Positions 8,798-16,830 of a stretch of DNA of 46,400 bases are shown here, in pieces. A model generated the notes under the pieces. It made no database searches and was not told the origin of the DNA. It saw only the letters and a list, made by a program, of their open reading frames with translations. The stretch comes from Clostridiales bacterium (GTDB taxonomy: Bacteria > Bacillota > Clostridia > Christensenellales > Pumilibacteraceae). The stretch's first letter is position 1; every line of letters starts with the position of its first letter. The DNA lies in contig JAFLVC010000014.1 of the NCBI GenBank assembly GCA_022508505.1, positions 1 through 46,400 on the forward strand. Reading direction: 5' to 3'. A program made the translations under genes and the position numbers.

Positions 8798-9328
8798 ATG
8801 AGTAAAAAACTGTCCGAAATGACGCTCGAGGAGCTGTGGGCGCTTTTTCCGATTGTGTTGACCGAGCACGACGAGCGTTGGGCTTTATACTACGAAGAAG
8901 AAGCGGCAGAACTGAAAAAGCTATTGCCGTCAGCCGTCGTAAATCACGTCGGAAGCACGGCAATAAAAGGCATTTGGGCAAAGCCGACAATAGACATTCT
9001 CGTCGAGGTGGGCGGGAATTTGCCCGCCGCCGCAGCTGTTCTTAAAAGTAACGGTTGGACGGAGATGAGCCGAGACGACAGGCGCATTTCGCTGAACAAG
9101 GGCTACACAGAAAACGGTTTTGCCGAAAAGGTTTTCCACCTGCACCTGCGCTACGCGGGCGACAACGACGAGATATTCTTTCGCGATTATCTCAACGCGC
9201 ACACCGAAATAGCCAAAGAATACGAAGAGCTCAAGCTTTCGCTGTGGAAAAGGTTCGAGCACGACAGAGACGGCTATACGGCGGCAAAAGGGGCGTTTGT
9301 CGCAAAGATAACCGCATTAAAGAAATAA
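8798..9328 (+). CDS. GrpB/UPF0157 family protein
   Basis: A 176-residue protein with the family signature HVGSTAIKGIWAKPTIDILVEV near residue 50 and a conserved HLHLRY segment. The GrpB-like fold belongs to the nucleotidyltransferase superfamily; the family's substrate is unknown, and annotation as dephospho-CoA kinase in older records comes from fusions. GGAGTGA lies just before the ATG. TTGACA at 8752-8757 is well formed, but no -10 box sits at 17 bases, so the promoter is uncertain. A terminator follows 22 bases after the stop. Confidence 0.85.
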   Translation: MSKKLSEMTLEELWALFPIVLTEHDERWALYYEEEAAELKKLLPSAVVNHVGSTAIKGIWAKPTIDILVEVGGNLPAAAAVLKSNGWTEMSRDDRRISLNKGYTENGFAEKVFHLHLRYAGDNDEIFFRDYLNAHTEIAKEYEELKLSLWKRFEHDRDGYTAAKGAFVAKITALKK

Positions 9329-9349
9329 ATCAAGTTTGCATTTAGTTTT

Positions 9350-9377
9350 GGCTTTTTCCGTGTGAATAAGCCTTTTT
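9350..9377 (+). terminator. Terminator after GrpB-like gene
   Basis: GGCTTTTTC (9350-9358) pairs with GAATAAGCC (9364-9372) with one T-T mismatch; TTTTT follows. Confidence 0.7.
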
Positions 9378-9392
9378 AAATGCATTTTGCTC

Positions 9393-9420
9393 TTGACAAA
9401 TATGCTTAAAAGTGTATAAT
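9393..9420 (+). promoter_or_regulatory. Sigma-A promoter of first four-helix paralog
   Basis: TTGACA (9393-9398), 16-base spacer, TATAAT (9415-9420), 32 bases before the ATG. Confidence 0.85.
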
Positions 9421-9452
9421 CATATTTAAATTACACAAAAAAGGAGAATAAC

Positions 9453-9959
9453 ATGGTAAAAAAGGAAACTATCTGTAACGTCGTATTGGGCGTTGCACTC
9501 GTGTCGCTCGTGTCTGCCGTAATAGGCGCACTCATAGAGTCGATGACGCTTCTCATCGACTATAACGACGTCAACAGGTTTGATGAATATCTTTATCCCT
9601 ATGCGATAGGCGCTGTGGAGATGGGGCTCGCTCTTGCGGCGATCGGATTTACTGCCGCGATTGTCGCAGCAAAGAAAAAACGCAATAAGCTCACGATTGT
9701 AGCCGCCGTCGTCATACTGCTGTATTTTATTGCATCTGTTATCGTTTTTAGGATCAATGTGGAAACATATGCAAGAGGAAGAATAGACAGCCGCGATTAT
9801 TCTCTGTTCTTGTCGTACGTGACGACTTCCGTATCTCTCGCTATATCCGCAGTGCTTGCCGCAGGCGCTTATATTATGCTCGCGTGGAATAAGAAGCAAG
9901 ACAATGCGGAAGCGGTTGCGCCTTCGACCGAAACAAACGGCGACAGCTCTAATAATTGA
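9453..9959 (+). CDS. Four-helix membrane protein (paralog 1)
   Basis: A 168-residue protein with four predicted membrane helices (VVLGVALVSLVSAVIGALI, AIGAVEMGLALAAIGFTAAI, LTIVAAVVILLYFIASVIVF and SVSLAISAVLAAGAYIMLAW) and a short acidic C-tail. The next gene encodes a clear paralog over the whole membrane part (both begin M(V/T)KKET, then GVALVSL.SAV, then YAIG.VE). It lacks the paralog's zinc ribbon. AAGGAG precedes the ATG. The family is unknown to me; its placement beside a sensor kinase operon hints at a signalling or envelope-stress role, which is inference. Confidence 0.75.
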   Translation: MVKKETICNVVLGVALVSLVSAVIGALIESMTLLIDYNDVNRFDEYLYPYAIGAVEMGLALAAIGFTAAIVAAKKKRNKLTIVAAVVILLYFIASVIVFRINVETYARGRIDSRDYSLFLSYVTTSVSLAISAVLAAGAYIMLAWNKKQDNAEAVAPSTETNGDSSNN

Positions 9960-10012
9960 CCGCAATGCGGCAAGCATAGATATGACATTCAATTAATTGC
10001 ACGATACAGACA

Positions 10013-10039
10013 GGCCGTTGCACTTTGCGACGGTCTTTT
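10013..10039 (+). terminator. Terminator between the paralogs
   Basis: GGCCGTTGC (10013-10021), loop ACTTT, GCGACGGTC (10027-10035) pairing with two G-U pairs, then TTTT. Confidence 0.75.
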
Positions 10040-10063
10040 AAATTATAATAAGCGAATTGCCTC

Positions 10064-10092
10064 TTGACACGCCGCATGCGAAAATGTATAAT
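10064..10092 (+). promoter_or_regulatory. Sigma-A promoter of paralog 2 / two-component operon
   Basis: TTGACA (10064-10069), 17-base spacer, TATAAT (10087-10092). The ATG at 10125 is 32 bases on. The following three genes are spaced by 29 bases and then overlap, so this promoter probably drives all three. Confidence 0.87.
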
Positions 10093-10124
10093 GATGTAAA
10101 GCTTACTGAATAAAGGAGAACGAT

Positions 10125-10787
10125 ATGACTAAGAAAGAAACCGTTTATGCCGTCATTTTGGGCGTAGCGCTAGTGTCGCTCGCGTCGGCTGTGATGAGCG
10201 CAATCGTCGCGGCGTTCATATTGCTAATCGATTTCGGCGATCTAATCGGCTCAAGCGACTACCTGTACAACTACGCAATAGGCGTGGTGGAGCTGATGTT
10301 TGCGCTCGTCGCAATCGGGCTTACCGTCGCGATCATTCTGGGGAAGAAGGTGCGCATATTACTTTCCGTAATTTCGGCCGCCGTTGCCGTGCTGTATTTT
10401 ATAATAAGCGTTGTCATATTGAGAGAGAATGTGGGAGTGTATAACGGATACGTGTCGACGGGCGACTATCAATTGTACGGCGAGTATGTGACGGCTGCAA
10501 CCGCTCTTATGATTTCGGCGGTGCTCTCGGCGATTTTCTTCATCTTGTTCGCGCGCAAGCCCAAGCAAACAGCCGAGGCCGCAGTAGCAGCACAGCCGAA
10601 CGCAACGGTCAACGCGCAGCCGAGTGCCGTTCCCGAAGCCCCTGCGCCTATGCCGCAACCCGCACCGCAGCCTGCACCCGCACCTAAGGTGCAAATTGAC
10701 GAGAACGTTATTTATTGTCCCGAGTGCGGCAAAAAGAACAAGGCTGCCGCAAAGTTCTGCGCCGGCTGCGGGCAAAAACTGAATTAG
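10125..10787 (+). CDS. Four-helix membrane protein with C-terminal zinc ribbon (paralog 2)
   Basis: A 220-residue paralog of the preceding gene. Four membrane helices occupy about residues 9-145. A flexible Pro/Ala/Gln linker of about 50 residues follows, then a double-CxxC zinc ribbon (IYCPECGKKNKAAAKFCAGC) at the very end. Such ribbons are common docking or metal-binding tips on Firmicutes membrane proteins. It lies 29 bases upstream of a response regulator gene, with no terminator between, so the protein may feed into or be controlled by that two-component system. The function is unproven. Confidence 0.78.
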   Translation: MTKKETVYAVILGVALVSLASAVMSAIVAAFILLIDFGDLIGSSDYLYNYAIGVVELMFALVAIGLTVAIILGKKVRILLSVISAAVAVLYFIISVVILRENVGVYNGYVSTGDYQLYGEYVTAATALMISAVLSAIFFILFARKPKQTAEAAVAAQPNATVNAQPSAVPEAPAPMPQPAPQPAPAPKVQIDENVIYCPECGKKNKAAAKFCAGCGQKLN

Positions 10788-10816
10788 TCCGAAGACAAAC
10801 ACTTTCGAGGGCGGAT

Positions 10817-11539
10817 TTGAAAAACATAGCCATTGTTGAAGACGAGGATTCGGCGGCGGAAAAGCTTGTCGAAAGCATTAAGCGCTATCAATCGGAATTC
10901 GATTGCGAGTTTAATATCGTGCGCTTTGTCGACGCCGCCGATTTTCTTGCAGACTATAAGTCCGTGTATGCCGTCGTGTTTATGGATATACAGATGCCGA
11001 GGTCAAACGGCATGGACGCGGCGTTCGAGCTACGAAATATAGACAAGTCGGTGTCGCTCGTATTTATAACCAACCTAATGCAGTACGCGCAAAAGGGATA
11101 CGAGGTCGACGCGGTGGGGTACATTCTCAAGCCGTTTTCGTATTACGATTTTTCGCTCAAGTTCCGAAAAGCGCTCGATAGATACGTCATGGCGGAGGAA
11201 CGCAACGTCGTGCTCGAAATAGCGGGCGGCATGGTACGTATTTCATGCGATAAGTTGATGTATGTGGAAATACTGAAGCACAGGCTGTACTATCATCTCG
11301 TCGACGACGTGATACAGACGACGGGCGTGCTGTCTGTCGTCGAAAAACAGCTGGAGCGCCACGGGTTTTTGCGGTGTAACAGCTGCTATCTCGTCAACCC
11401 GCAGTTTGTTGTCAGCGTGAAAGGCCAGACGGTTACCGTCGGCAACGACGAACTCACCATAAGCCGGCCGCGGCGGGCGGCGTTTATGACCAAGCTCACG
11501 CAGTGGTTTGCTGGGCGGTCGGAAGGAAGTCGGTCATGA
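10817..11539 (+). CDS. LytTR-family response regulator
   Basis: A 240-residue AgrA-type regulator. The receiver domain covers about residues 1-125: acidic pocket Glu8/Asp9, phospho-acceptor Asp57 in VVFMDIQMPR, Thr85 and Lys105 (ILKPF). A LytTR DNA-binding domain (about 135-235; VEILKHRLYYHLV...RCNSCYLVNP) follows. I place the start at TTG 10817 because the receiver beta-strand NIAIVEDED begins there and GAGGGCGG is just upstream. It overlaps the kinase gene by four bases (ATGA), so the two are translationally coupled. Its targets should carry LytTR direct repeats; none is obvious at the nearby promoters. Confidence 0.9.
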   Translation: MKNIAIVEDEDSAAEKLVESIKRYQSEFDCEFNIVRFVDAADFLADYKSVYAVVFMDIQMPRSNGMDAAFELRNIDKSVSLVFITNLMQYAQKGYEVDAVGYILKPFSYYDFSLKFRKALDRYVMAEERNVVLEIAGGMVRISCDKLMYVEILKHRLYYHLVDDVIQTTGVLSVVEKQLERHGFLRCNSCYLVNPQFVVSVKGQTVTVGNDELTISRPRRAAFMTKLTQWFAGRSEGSRS

Positions 11540-12939
11540 CGGCGGGCGCGCTCTTTTCTAACTACGGCATGGTAATAATCGAATTTTTATTCGAGCTTTA
11601 CGTGTTTTTCGGTATGATATCGTTTCGGCTTAGTAAAAAGCCGCGCTTTTTGTTGCGCACAATTTTGACGACGGCGGTAATTTTAGGCGTGTCGATAGGC
11701 GTTGCGGCGTTCTACACTGCTTTCGGCGACACGTTTTGGGGCAGAGTGCTCGTGTATTTAGCGCTTTTCGGAATGGTGTTCGGGCAGGGACTTTTGATAT
11801 TCAGAGAGGACGTGTGGACGGTGCTGTTTTGCGCCGTTGCGGCGTACGCGGTGCAAAACCTCGTGTATAACGTCTACCTATTCCAATACTTTTTCGGCAA
11901 GCTCGCGGGAATTTACAGGTTTGGAAGAGGTGCGCTTGGAAAGTTCCTGTTTCGGCTTATGTACTATACCGTGTTTGCGGCGCTCGCTACGGCGATGTGG
12001 TTTGCCGTAATCAAAAAGATGAGCGGAAAGCTTCCGATAGAGCAGCTCAATTACAAGATTTTCACTGCGGCGGTGTTTATTCTTATCGTGTCGGTCATAC
12101 TGTGTTCGGTTGAGGACATTTACTTCGCGCGCGCCGGTATGAGCGTCGATATGCCCAAAGCGTCAGCCGGCAATTTGTTCGCGCTTAGGCAAGCGAGCCT
12201 TGTCATGAACGCAGTGTGTTGCGTGACGATACTTCTCGTAATGTATAAAACGCTCGAACAGCGCGGTCTGCAGCGCGACGTGGAGCAGCTCCGCCATGCA
12301 ATCCGCCAGAGCGAACAGCAGTACCGCATAAGCAAGGACACGATCGACATGATAAACATTAAGTGTCACGACATAAAGTACAAGCTGGACGCTGCGATAA
12401 AGGACGGCGTTTCGCCGGACGCAGTAGCGGACTTGAAGAAGTCGATTGCGATATACGACAGCAATATCGAAACAGGGAACAAGCTGCTCGACGTTCTATT
12501 TACCGAAAAGAGCCTGTATTGCGAGCAGCACGGCATAACGCTTTCATGTATGATAGACGGCGCGCGGCTGTCGTTTATGGACGACGGCGACCTTTACTGC
12601 TTGTTTGGCAATATCGCGGATAACGCGCTCGAAGCGGTTACCGAGATAAAAGAGCGCGAGCGCAGGGTAATAGACATAGTGGTAAGAGCAAAGGACGGCA
12701 TGGTTATCGTCACCGCCGAAAATTTTTATTCGGGAAACGCAGTCATGAACGACGGATTGCCGATTACGACCAAGAACGACAAGAACTATCACGGTTTCGG
12801 AATGTCGAGCATGCGCATGATTGTCCACAAGTACGGCGGAGAGATGATAGTCGACGCGAGCGGCGACGTTTTCAGACTGACAGTGCTTTTCCCGACGTCG
12901 GGAGACAAACAGGATAAAACCGATATAGCTGCAATTTAA
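11536..12939 (+). CDS. AgrC-like sensor histidine kinase (GHKL type)
   Basis: A 467-residue protein. About six hydrophobic segments fill residues 8-240. A coiled coil follows (QRDVEQLRHAIRQSEQQY), then the phospho-acceptor His278 in IKCHDIKYK, as in the HPK10 group. The GHKL ATPase has an N box (NIADNALEAV) and a glycine box (HGFGMSSMRMIVHKYGG). HPK10 kinases often sense peptides made by AgrBD-like pairs, but no such genes are present here. The ATG at 11536 overlaps the regulator's stop and is preceded by GGAAGGAAG. No terminator is visible before the next promoter. Confidence 0.9.
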   Translation: MTAGALFSNYGMVIIEFLFELYVFFGMISFRLSKKPRFLLRTILTTAVILGVSIGVAAFYTAFGDTFWGRVLVYLALFGMVFGQGLLIFREDVWTVLFCAVAAYAVQNLVYNVYLFQYFFGKLAGIYRFGRGALGKFLFRLMYYTVFAALATAMWFAVIKKMSGKLPIEQLNYKIFTAAVFILIVSVILCSVEDIYFARAGMSVDMPKASAGNLFALRQASLVMNAVCCVTILLVMYKTLEQRGLQRDVEQLRHAIRQSEQQYRISKDTIDMINIKCHDIKYKLDAAIKDGVSPDAVADLKKSIAIYDSNIETGNKLLDVLFTEKSLYCEQHGITLSCMIDGARLSFMDDGDLYCLFGNIADNALEAVTEIKERERRVIDIVVRAKDGMVIVTAENFYSGNAVMNDGLPITTKNDKNYHGFGMSSMRMIVHKYGGEMIVDASGDVFRLTVLFPTSGDKQDKTDIAAI

Positions 12940-12968
12940 GTAATAAACATTCAAAAAAAGAAATTGTC

Positions 12969-12997
12969 TTGACAGTTCCCGTATCGTTATTTATAAT
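12969..12997 (+). promoter_or_regulatory. Consensus promoter of GH16/GH3 operon
   Basis: TTGACA (12969-12974), 17-base spacer, TATAAT (12992-12997). The start at about 13004 falls on the right arm of an inverted repeat. Confidence 0.88.
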
Positions 12998-13013
12998 GAA
13001 AAGCGATACGGGA
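12977..13013 (+). promoter_or_regulatory. Candidate operator: 10-bp perfect inverted repeat around the -10 box
   Basis: TCCCGTATCG (12977-12986) and CGATACGGGA (13004-13013) are exact reverse complements, 27 bp centre to centre. The left arm lies in the promoter spacer and the right arm covers the start point and part of the GGGAG ribosome site. Because transcription should begin near the right arm, an RNA hairpin is unlikely and a protein operator is the better reading. The binding protein is not identified. Confidence 0.65.
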
Positions 13014-13022
13014 GTGTTCGAT

Positions 13023-13811
13023 TTGAAAGAAATGATGAAGAGACTTGCTATCGTCGTTTGTGCGCTTGCGATTTTTTGCGCAAGTCTTTTCGGTTGCGTT
13101 CCCACAAAAAAAGACGATGACGAGCACCCCATGGAAAACCTCGGTTCGTACACGGGCATAAACGACAAGATAGTCGACTTTTCCATTGCCGACGGGCGCG
13201 AGCTCTTTAGGGCGTCGAGCGGCTACGGCAACGGCGGAATGTTCGATTGCGTTTGGAGCGGCAACAACGCAGAACATGACGGGGCAAAAGGCGCCTTAAA
13301 GCTAAAGCTTACGGGCGACAGCAACATGGTCTACGGCGCGGAATATCAAAGCTACAACACGTACGGCTACGGCTACTATTCGGTGCGAATGAAACCGATA
13401 AAAAGAGAGGGTGTCGTCTCGTCGTTTTTCACGTACGTCGGTTGGCCGCAGTGGGACGAGATAGATATTGAGTTTCTCGGAAAAGATACTACAAAGGTTC
13501 AGTTTAATTATTTTACCAATGGCGTAGGTAAGCACGAAAAGTTGATTAATCTCGGGTTTGACGCGTCGGAGGGCTACCACGAATACGGTTTCAAATGGGA
13601 AGAAGACAAAATAACCTGGTACGTCGACGGCAAGGGCGTGTACAAAGCGACGGCCAACATTCCCACACACGACACAAAAATCATGATGAACGTGTGGAAC
13701 GGCAAGTCGGAGGGCGACAACAGCGTCAAAGGCTGGCTGGGCACGTTCGACAAAAACAATATAGGCGAGCTCACCGCCGAGTATAAGTGGGTAGGGTACA
13801 GGCCGATTTAG
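13023..13811 (+). CDS. GH16 endo-beta-glucanase lipoprotein (short)
   Basis: A 262-residue secreted enzyme of glycoside hydrolase family 16, which cuts beta-1,3 or mixed-linkage beta-1,3/1,4-glucans. A lipoprotein signal peptide ends at Cys25 (LFGC), so it should be tethered to the outer face of the membrane. The catalytic motif is DEIDIEFLG, with Glu146, Asp148 and Glu150. The beta-sandwich strands GYGYYSVRMKP and YHEYGFKWEEDKITWYVDG are typical. I chose TTG 13023 because GGGAG lies 8 bases upstream; ATG 13032 is the alternative. It is the first gene of the operon; 62 bases separate it from the next GH16 gene. Confidence 0.9.
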   Translation: MKEMMKRLAIVVCALAIFCASLFGCVPTKKDDDEHPMENLGSYTGINDKIVDFSIADGRELFRASSGYGNGGMFDCVWSGNNAEHDGAKGALKLKLTGDSNMVYGAEYQSYNTYGYGYYSVRMKPIKREGVVSSFFTYVGWPQWDEIDIEFLGKDTTKVQFNYFTNGVGKHEKLINLGFDASEGYHEYGFKWEEDKITWYVDGKGVYKATANIPTHDTKIMMNVWNGKSEGDNSVKGWLGTFDKNNIGELTAEYKWVGYRPI

Positions 13812-13873
13812 ATTTATCAAGTTATATTCGCTTTCGAGCGTATTAAGAATAAAAAATACCAAAAGGGAGAAAA

Positions 13874-16795
13874 ATGAATATGAAAAAGAAAGCAATCAGT
13901 GTCACACTCGCTTCCGTCTTTGCGATGTCGTTTTGCGGCGGTGCTCTTGTCGGTTGCGGCGGCGGCGACGATCCCGAGCAAAAGCTTCCGACTCTTACGG
14001 ACGAAGCGCTCAAGGTCACCAAGGTAGCCGACTACACGACGGGTCAGGCGAGCGACAGATCGGGCGTTTTCGCCAGCGCCGGCTTTGAAAACGGCGACGT
14101 TTTCAACACTTGGTGGAGCGCGGACAACGTCAGCTTCGACAACAACCTCGCACAGCTTTCCATTTCCGAAATGACCGAAAAGGAACAGAAGTGGGATGCG
14201 GAAACCGAAGCGTTTGTCGACTGTCAAGCCGATTACTACGGCGGCGAGCTCCGCACGACCAATTATTACGGCTACGGCGACTACGAGGTCAGCATGAAGC
14301 CCGCGAAAATCGCAGGCACGGCGAGCACCTTCTTTGTCTGTACGGGTCCTTACGACGTCAACTACGAAACGGGCGTACCCAACAAGCACGACGAGATCGA
14401 CATCGAGTTCCTCGGCTACGACACGACGTTCGTTCAGTTCAACTACTTCGTAGACGGCAAGGGCGGGCACGAGTTCAAGTACAAGCTCGGCTTCGACGCG
14501 TCCAAAGAATTCCACACCTACGGCTTCCGCTGGGCGGAGGATTATATCGTTTGGTTTGTCGACGGCAAGCCCGTTTACAAGGTGAGCAAGTCGAGCAAAA
14601 ATCCCATGCCCTCTACGCCGGGCAGAATTCTTACTAACTATTGGACGGGCACAAAAGCTTCCGAGAATTGGATGAAACCGTTCCCCAACGACTACTCGGG
14701 CAAAGCGGAGTATAAGTACATCGCTTCGTCCGCAACGCCTTTGGACGATCCTACGGTAGCGCCTCCCGCGCCGCCCGAAGAGGTAGAAGTCCCCGAAAGC
14801 GGCTGGACGGATATCGACACCTCAGGCTTCGGCGGTTGGGGCATGTACACCGTTGAACACCACGACGACGGCATAAGCATGAAGCACGAAAGCGCCTTTA
14901 CGACAAACAGCTATAAGTGCGAAGGTATGTCGCTCGCTTCCAACTATTCCTGGGTTAAGTTCCACATCAAGAACAACTCCGAAGAAGCCGCCGCCGTTCG
15001 CGTCGACATCAAGAAGGAAAATCCCTCCGCAGGCGGCGTGGCGGCAGTAGTAAGCGAACACGAGGGCGTATCGCATATCGCCGCCGAAAGCGCTGTATCG
15101 ATTAAGCTCGCTGCGGGCGAGGAAGCGGATGTCGCGTGCAAGATAAAAGACACCGTAACGATCAATCAATTTGTCGTGTTCCTCAACTCGATGGACGCTC
15201 CCAACGCGGCAAAGGGCGATATCACTATTTCCGCGCTTAAAGGCATTCCCGCCGAGGCCGGTGAAGACCCCGAGCTTCCGCCCGAAGGCGACGGCGGCGT
15301 CAAAATCGGCGAATCAGAGGTCGCGTTCTCGGGCAACGGCTATTCCGTGTCGTATGCGGAAGATAAGTCGGCTATGACAGTGGCGTATGCGGAGTTGGGC
15401 GGCAACAGCTACAACAATATCGTCGCAGATATAACAAATATAATCGGCGACAACAATGTGTTCAACTTCACGATTAAGAACAACAACGAGACGGACGCGT
15501 TGGTGCGCATAGACATCAAATGTCCGCTCGGCGCAGTTTATGACGTAGCTAACGGTACATACAGCAACCTCAAAGGCACGTTTACCGGCGACGTAGTGTC
15601 GTCGGGCGAAGACTACCAATACGGCGGCGCCGACAAGGTTGTCATCAAGGCGGGCGGCACGGTTACAGGCAAGATAGTATTTGACGCGGCCGTTGCAAAC
15701 AGCCAAGTTGCGTTCTTTATCGAATCTTCAGATTGGCAGGATGATGGAACGCACACCGGCAGCGTCACTATTTCGGGCATGAGCTTTACCAAGGAAGAGA
15801 GCCAAGAACCCGGTCCCGAAGAGCCCGGCGACGAGGTTTGGACGCCCATCGACTTTTCTTCGGGCGTTTCGAAAAACGACGATGCCGACAACATCTATTC
15901 GTATACGGCGACCGAAAACAGCATAACCATTACTCACAGCACCAAGCCGAAGGCTTCTTCAAGCGTATTCAAAGACGTTGCGTACAACGGCAACAATAAG
16001 ATACGCATGAATATCAAGAACAACCTCGATTCCGCGTATAAAATGCGCGTCAACGTCCAAAGCGCGAGCGCCGGCTATAAGACCGTTATACTCAAAGCTA
16101 CGGTTGACGGTCAACCGATTACAGTGCCTGCCGGCGACAACTGGGACGGCGTTACGGTCGAGCTTGCAGCAAACGCGGATATAGTGTTCGAATGCGTAAT
16201 CAACCCGGACGGAGCGGTCAATCTCGCTTTCGGCGTCAACAACATGGCAGACGGCGCGGAAGCCGGCAACGTAACTATAAGCGACATCTGCATGACAGGC
16301 GCAGTGCCCGAGGAAATGGATCTTCCCGAAGGCGACGGCTGGACGGGAATAAATCTTAAAGGTTCGGGCGTGTATCATAAAGACCAAGGCAACCGCTACA
16401 CTCTCGAGGAGAACGCAAACAGCATCAACATAAAGCACTCCGAACTTCCCGTAACCGAAGGCAATATCAACCACGCCGTCGATTACGGCGATAACAATCT
16501 CGTTCACCTCGAAATCACAAACAACGGCGACGTCACCGCGCTCATCGCTTTGTGGGTGCAAAACAGCAGCTATGCCAACGTCATAGACGAAAGCTCGATA
16601 ACGATTACAGGTGAAGCGGGCGACTATACGCTCAACGGCAACACCGTTACCGTTGAGGCGGGCAAAACCATTATCGTCGAGTTCAAGATTAACGCAGGCG
16701 GAACGAATATTTGCTTCGGTGTGAACAACACGGCGGAAAGCGCGAGCACCGGCGACATCACAATCAGCAAGGTTGCGATGAAAAAGGCCGAATAA
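13874..16795 (+). CDS. Large GH16 glucanase lipoprotein with four C-terminal beta modules
   Basis: A 973-residue protein. The lipobox ends at Cys28 (LVGC). A GH16 domain fills about residues 45-285, with catalytic HDEIDIEFLG (Glu174, Asp176, Glu178), clearly related to the preceding enzyme. A proline-rich linker precedes four modules of about 150 residues beginning near 310, 476, 656 and 823. Three of them open W(T)(D/P/G)I(D/N), and all carry an NNxxxxAxxR/AL(V/R)(V/D)xxxx core strand. The modules look like carbohydrate-binding beta-sandwiches, but I cannot assign a CBM family. GGGAG stands before the ATG. It probably holds polymeric glucan at the cell surface while cutting it. Confidence 0.9.
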   Translation: MNMKKKAISVTLASVFAMSFCGGALVGCGGGDDPEQKLPTLTDEALKVTKVADYTTGQASDRSGVFASAGFENGDVFNTWWSADNVSFDNNLAQLSISEMTEKEQKWDAETEAFVDCQADYYGGELRTTNYYGYGDYEVSMKPAKIAGTASTFFVCTGPYDVNYETGVPNKHDEIDIEFLGYDTTFVQFNYFVDGKGGHEFKYKLGFDASKEFHTYGFRWAEDYIVWFVDGKPVYKVSKSSKNPMPSTPGRILTNYWTGTKASENWMKPFPNDYSGKAEYKYIASSATPLDDPTVAPPAPPEEVEVPESGWTDIDTSGFGGWGMYTVEHHDDGISMKHESAFTTNSYKCEGMSLASNYSWVKFHIKNNSEEAAAVRVDIKKENPSAGGVAAVVSEHEGVSHIAAESAVSIKLAAGEEADVACKIKDTVTINQFVVFLNSMDAPNAAKGDITISALKGIPAEAGEDPELPPEGDGGVKIGESEVAFSGNGYSVSYAEDKSAMTVAYAELGGNSYNNIVADITNIIGDNNVFNFTIKNNNETDALVRIDIKCPLGAVYDVANGTYSNLKGTFTGDVVSSGEDYQYGGADKVVIKAGGTVTGKIVFDAAVANSQVAFFIESSDWQDDGTHTGSVTISGMSFTKEESQEPGPEEPGDEVWTPIDFSSGVSKNDDADNIYSYTATENSITITHSTKPKASSSVFKDVAYNGNNKIRMNIKNNLDSAYKMRVNVQSASAGYKTVILKATVDGQPITVPAGDNWDGVTVELAANADIVFECVINPDGAVNLAFGVNNMADGAEAGNVTISDICMTGAVPEEMDLPEGDGWTGINLKGSGVYHKDQGNRYTLEENANSINIKHSELPVTEGNINHAVDYGDNNLVHLEITNNGDVTALIALWVQNSSYANVIDESSITITGEAGDYTLNGNTVTVEAGKTIIVEFKINAGGTNICFGVNNTAESASTGDITISKVAMKKAE

Positions 16796-16830
16796 TACGG
16801 CTACTACGTTATAAAGGCAGGTAAACGGTG

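Noticed and set aside
13830-13845. CGCT-TTCG-AGCG hairpin between the two GH16 genes as a terminator
   Set aside because: Only four base pairs and no T run follow, so read-through between the two genes is more likely.
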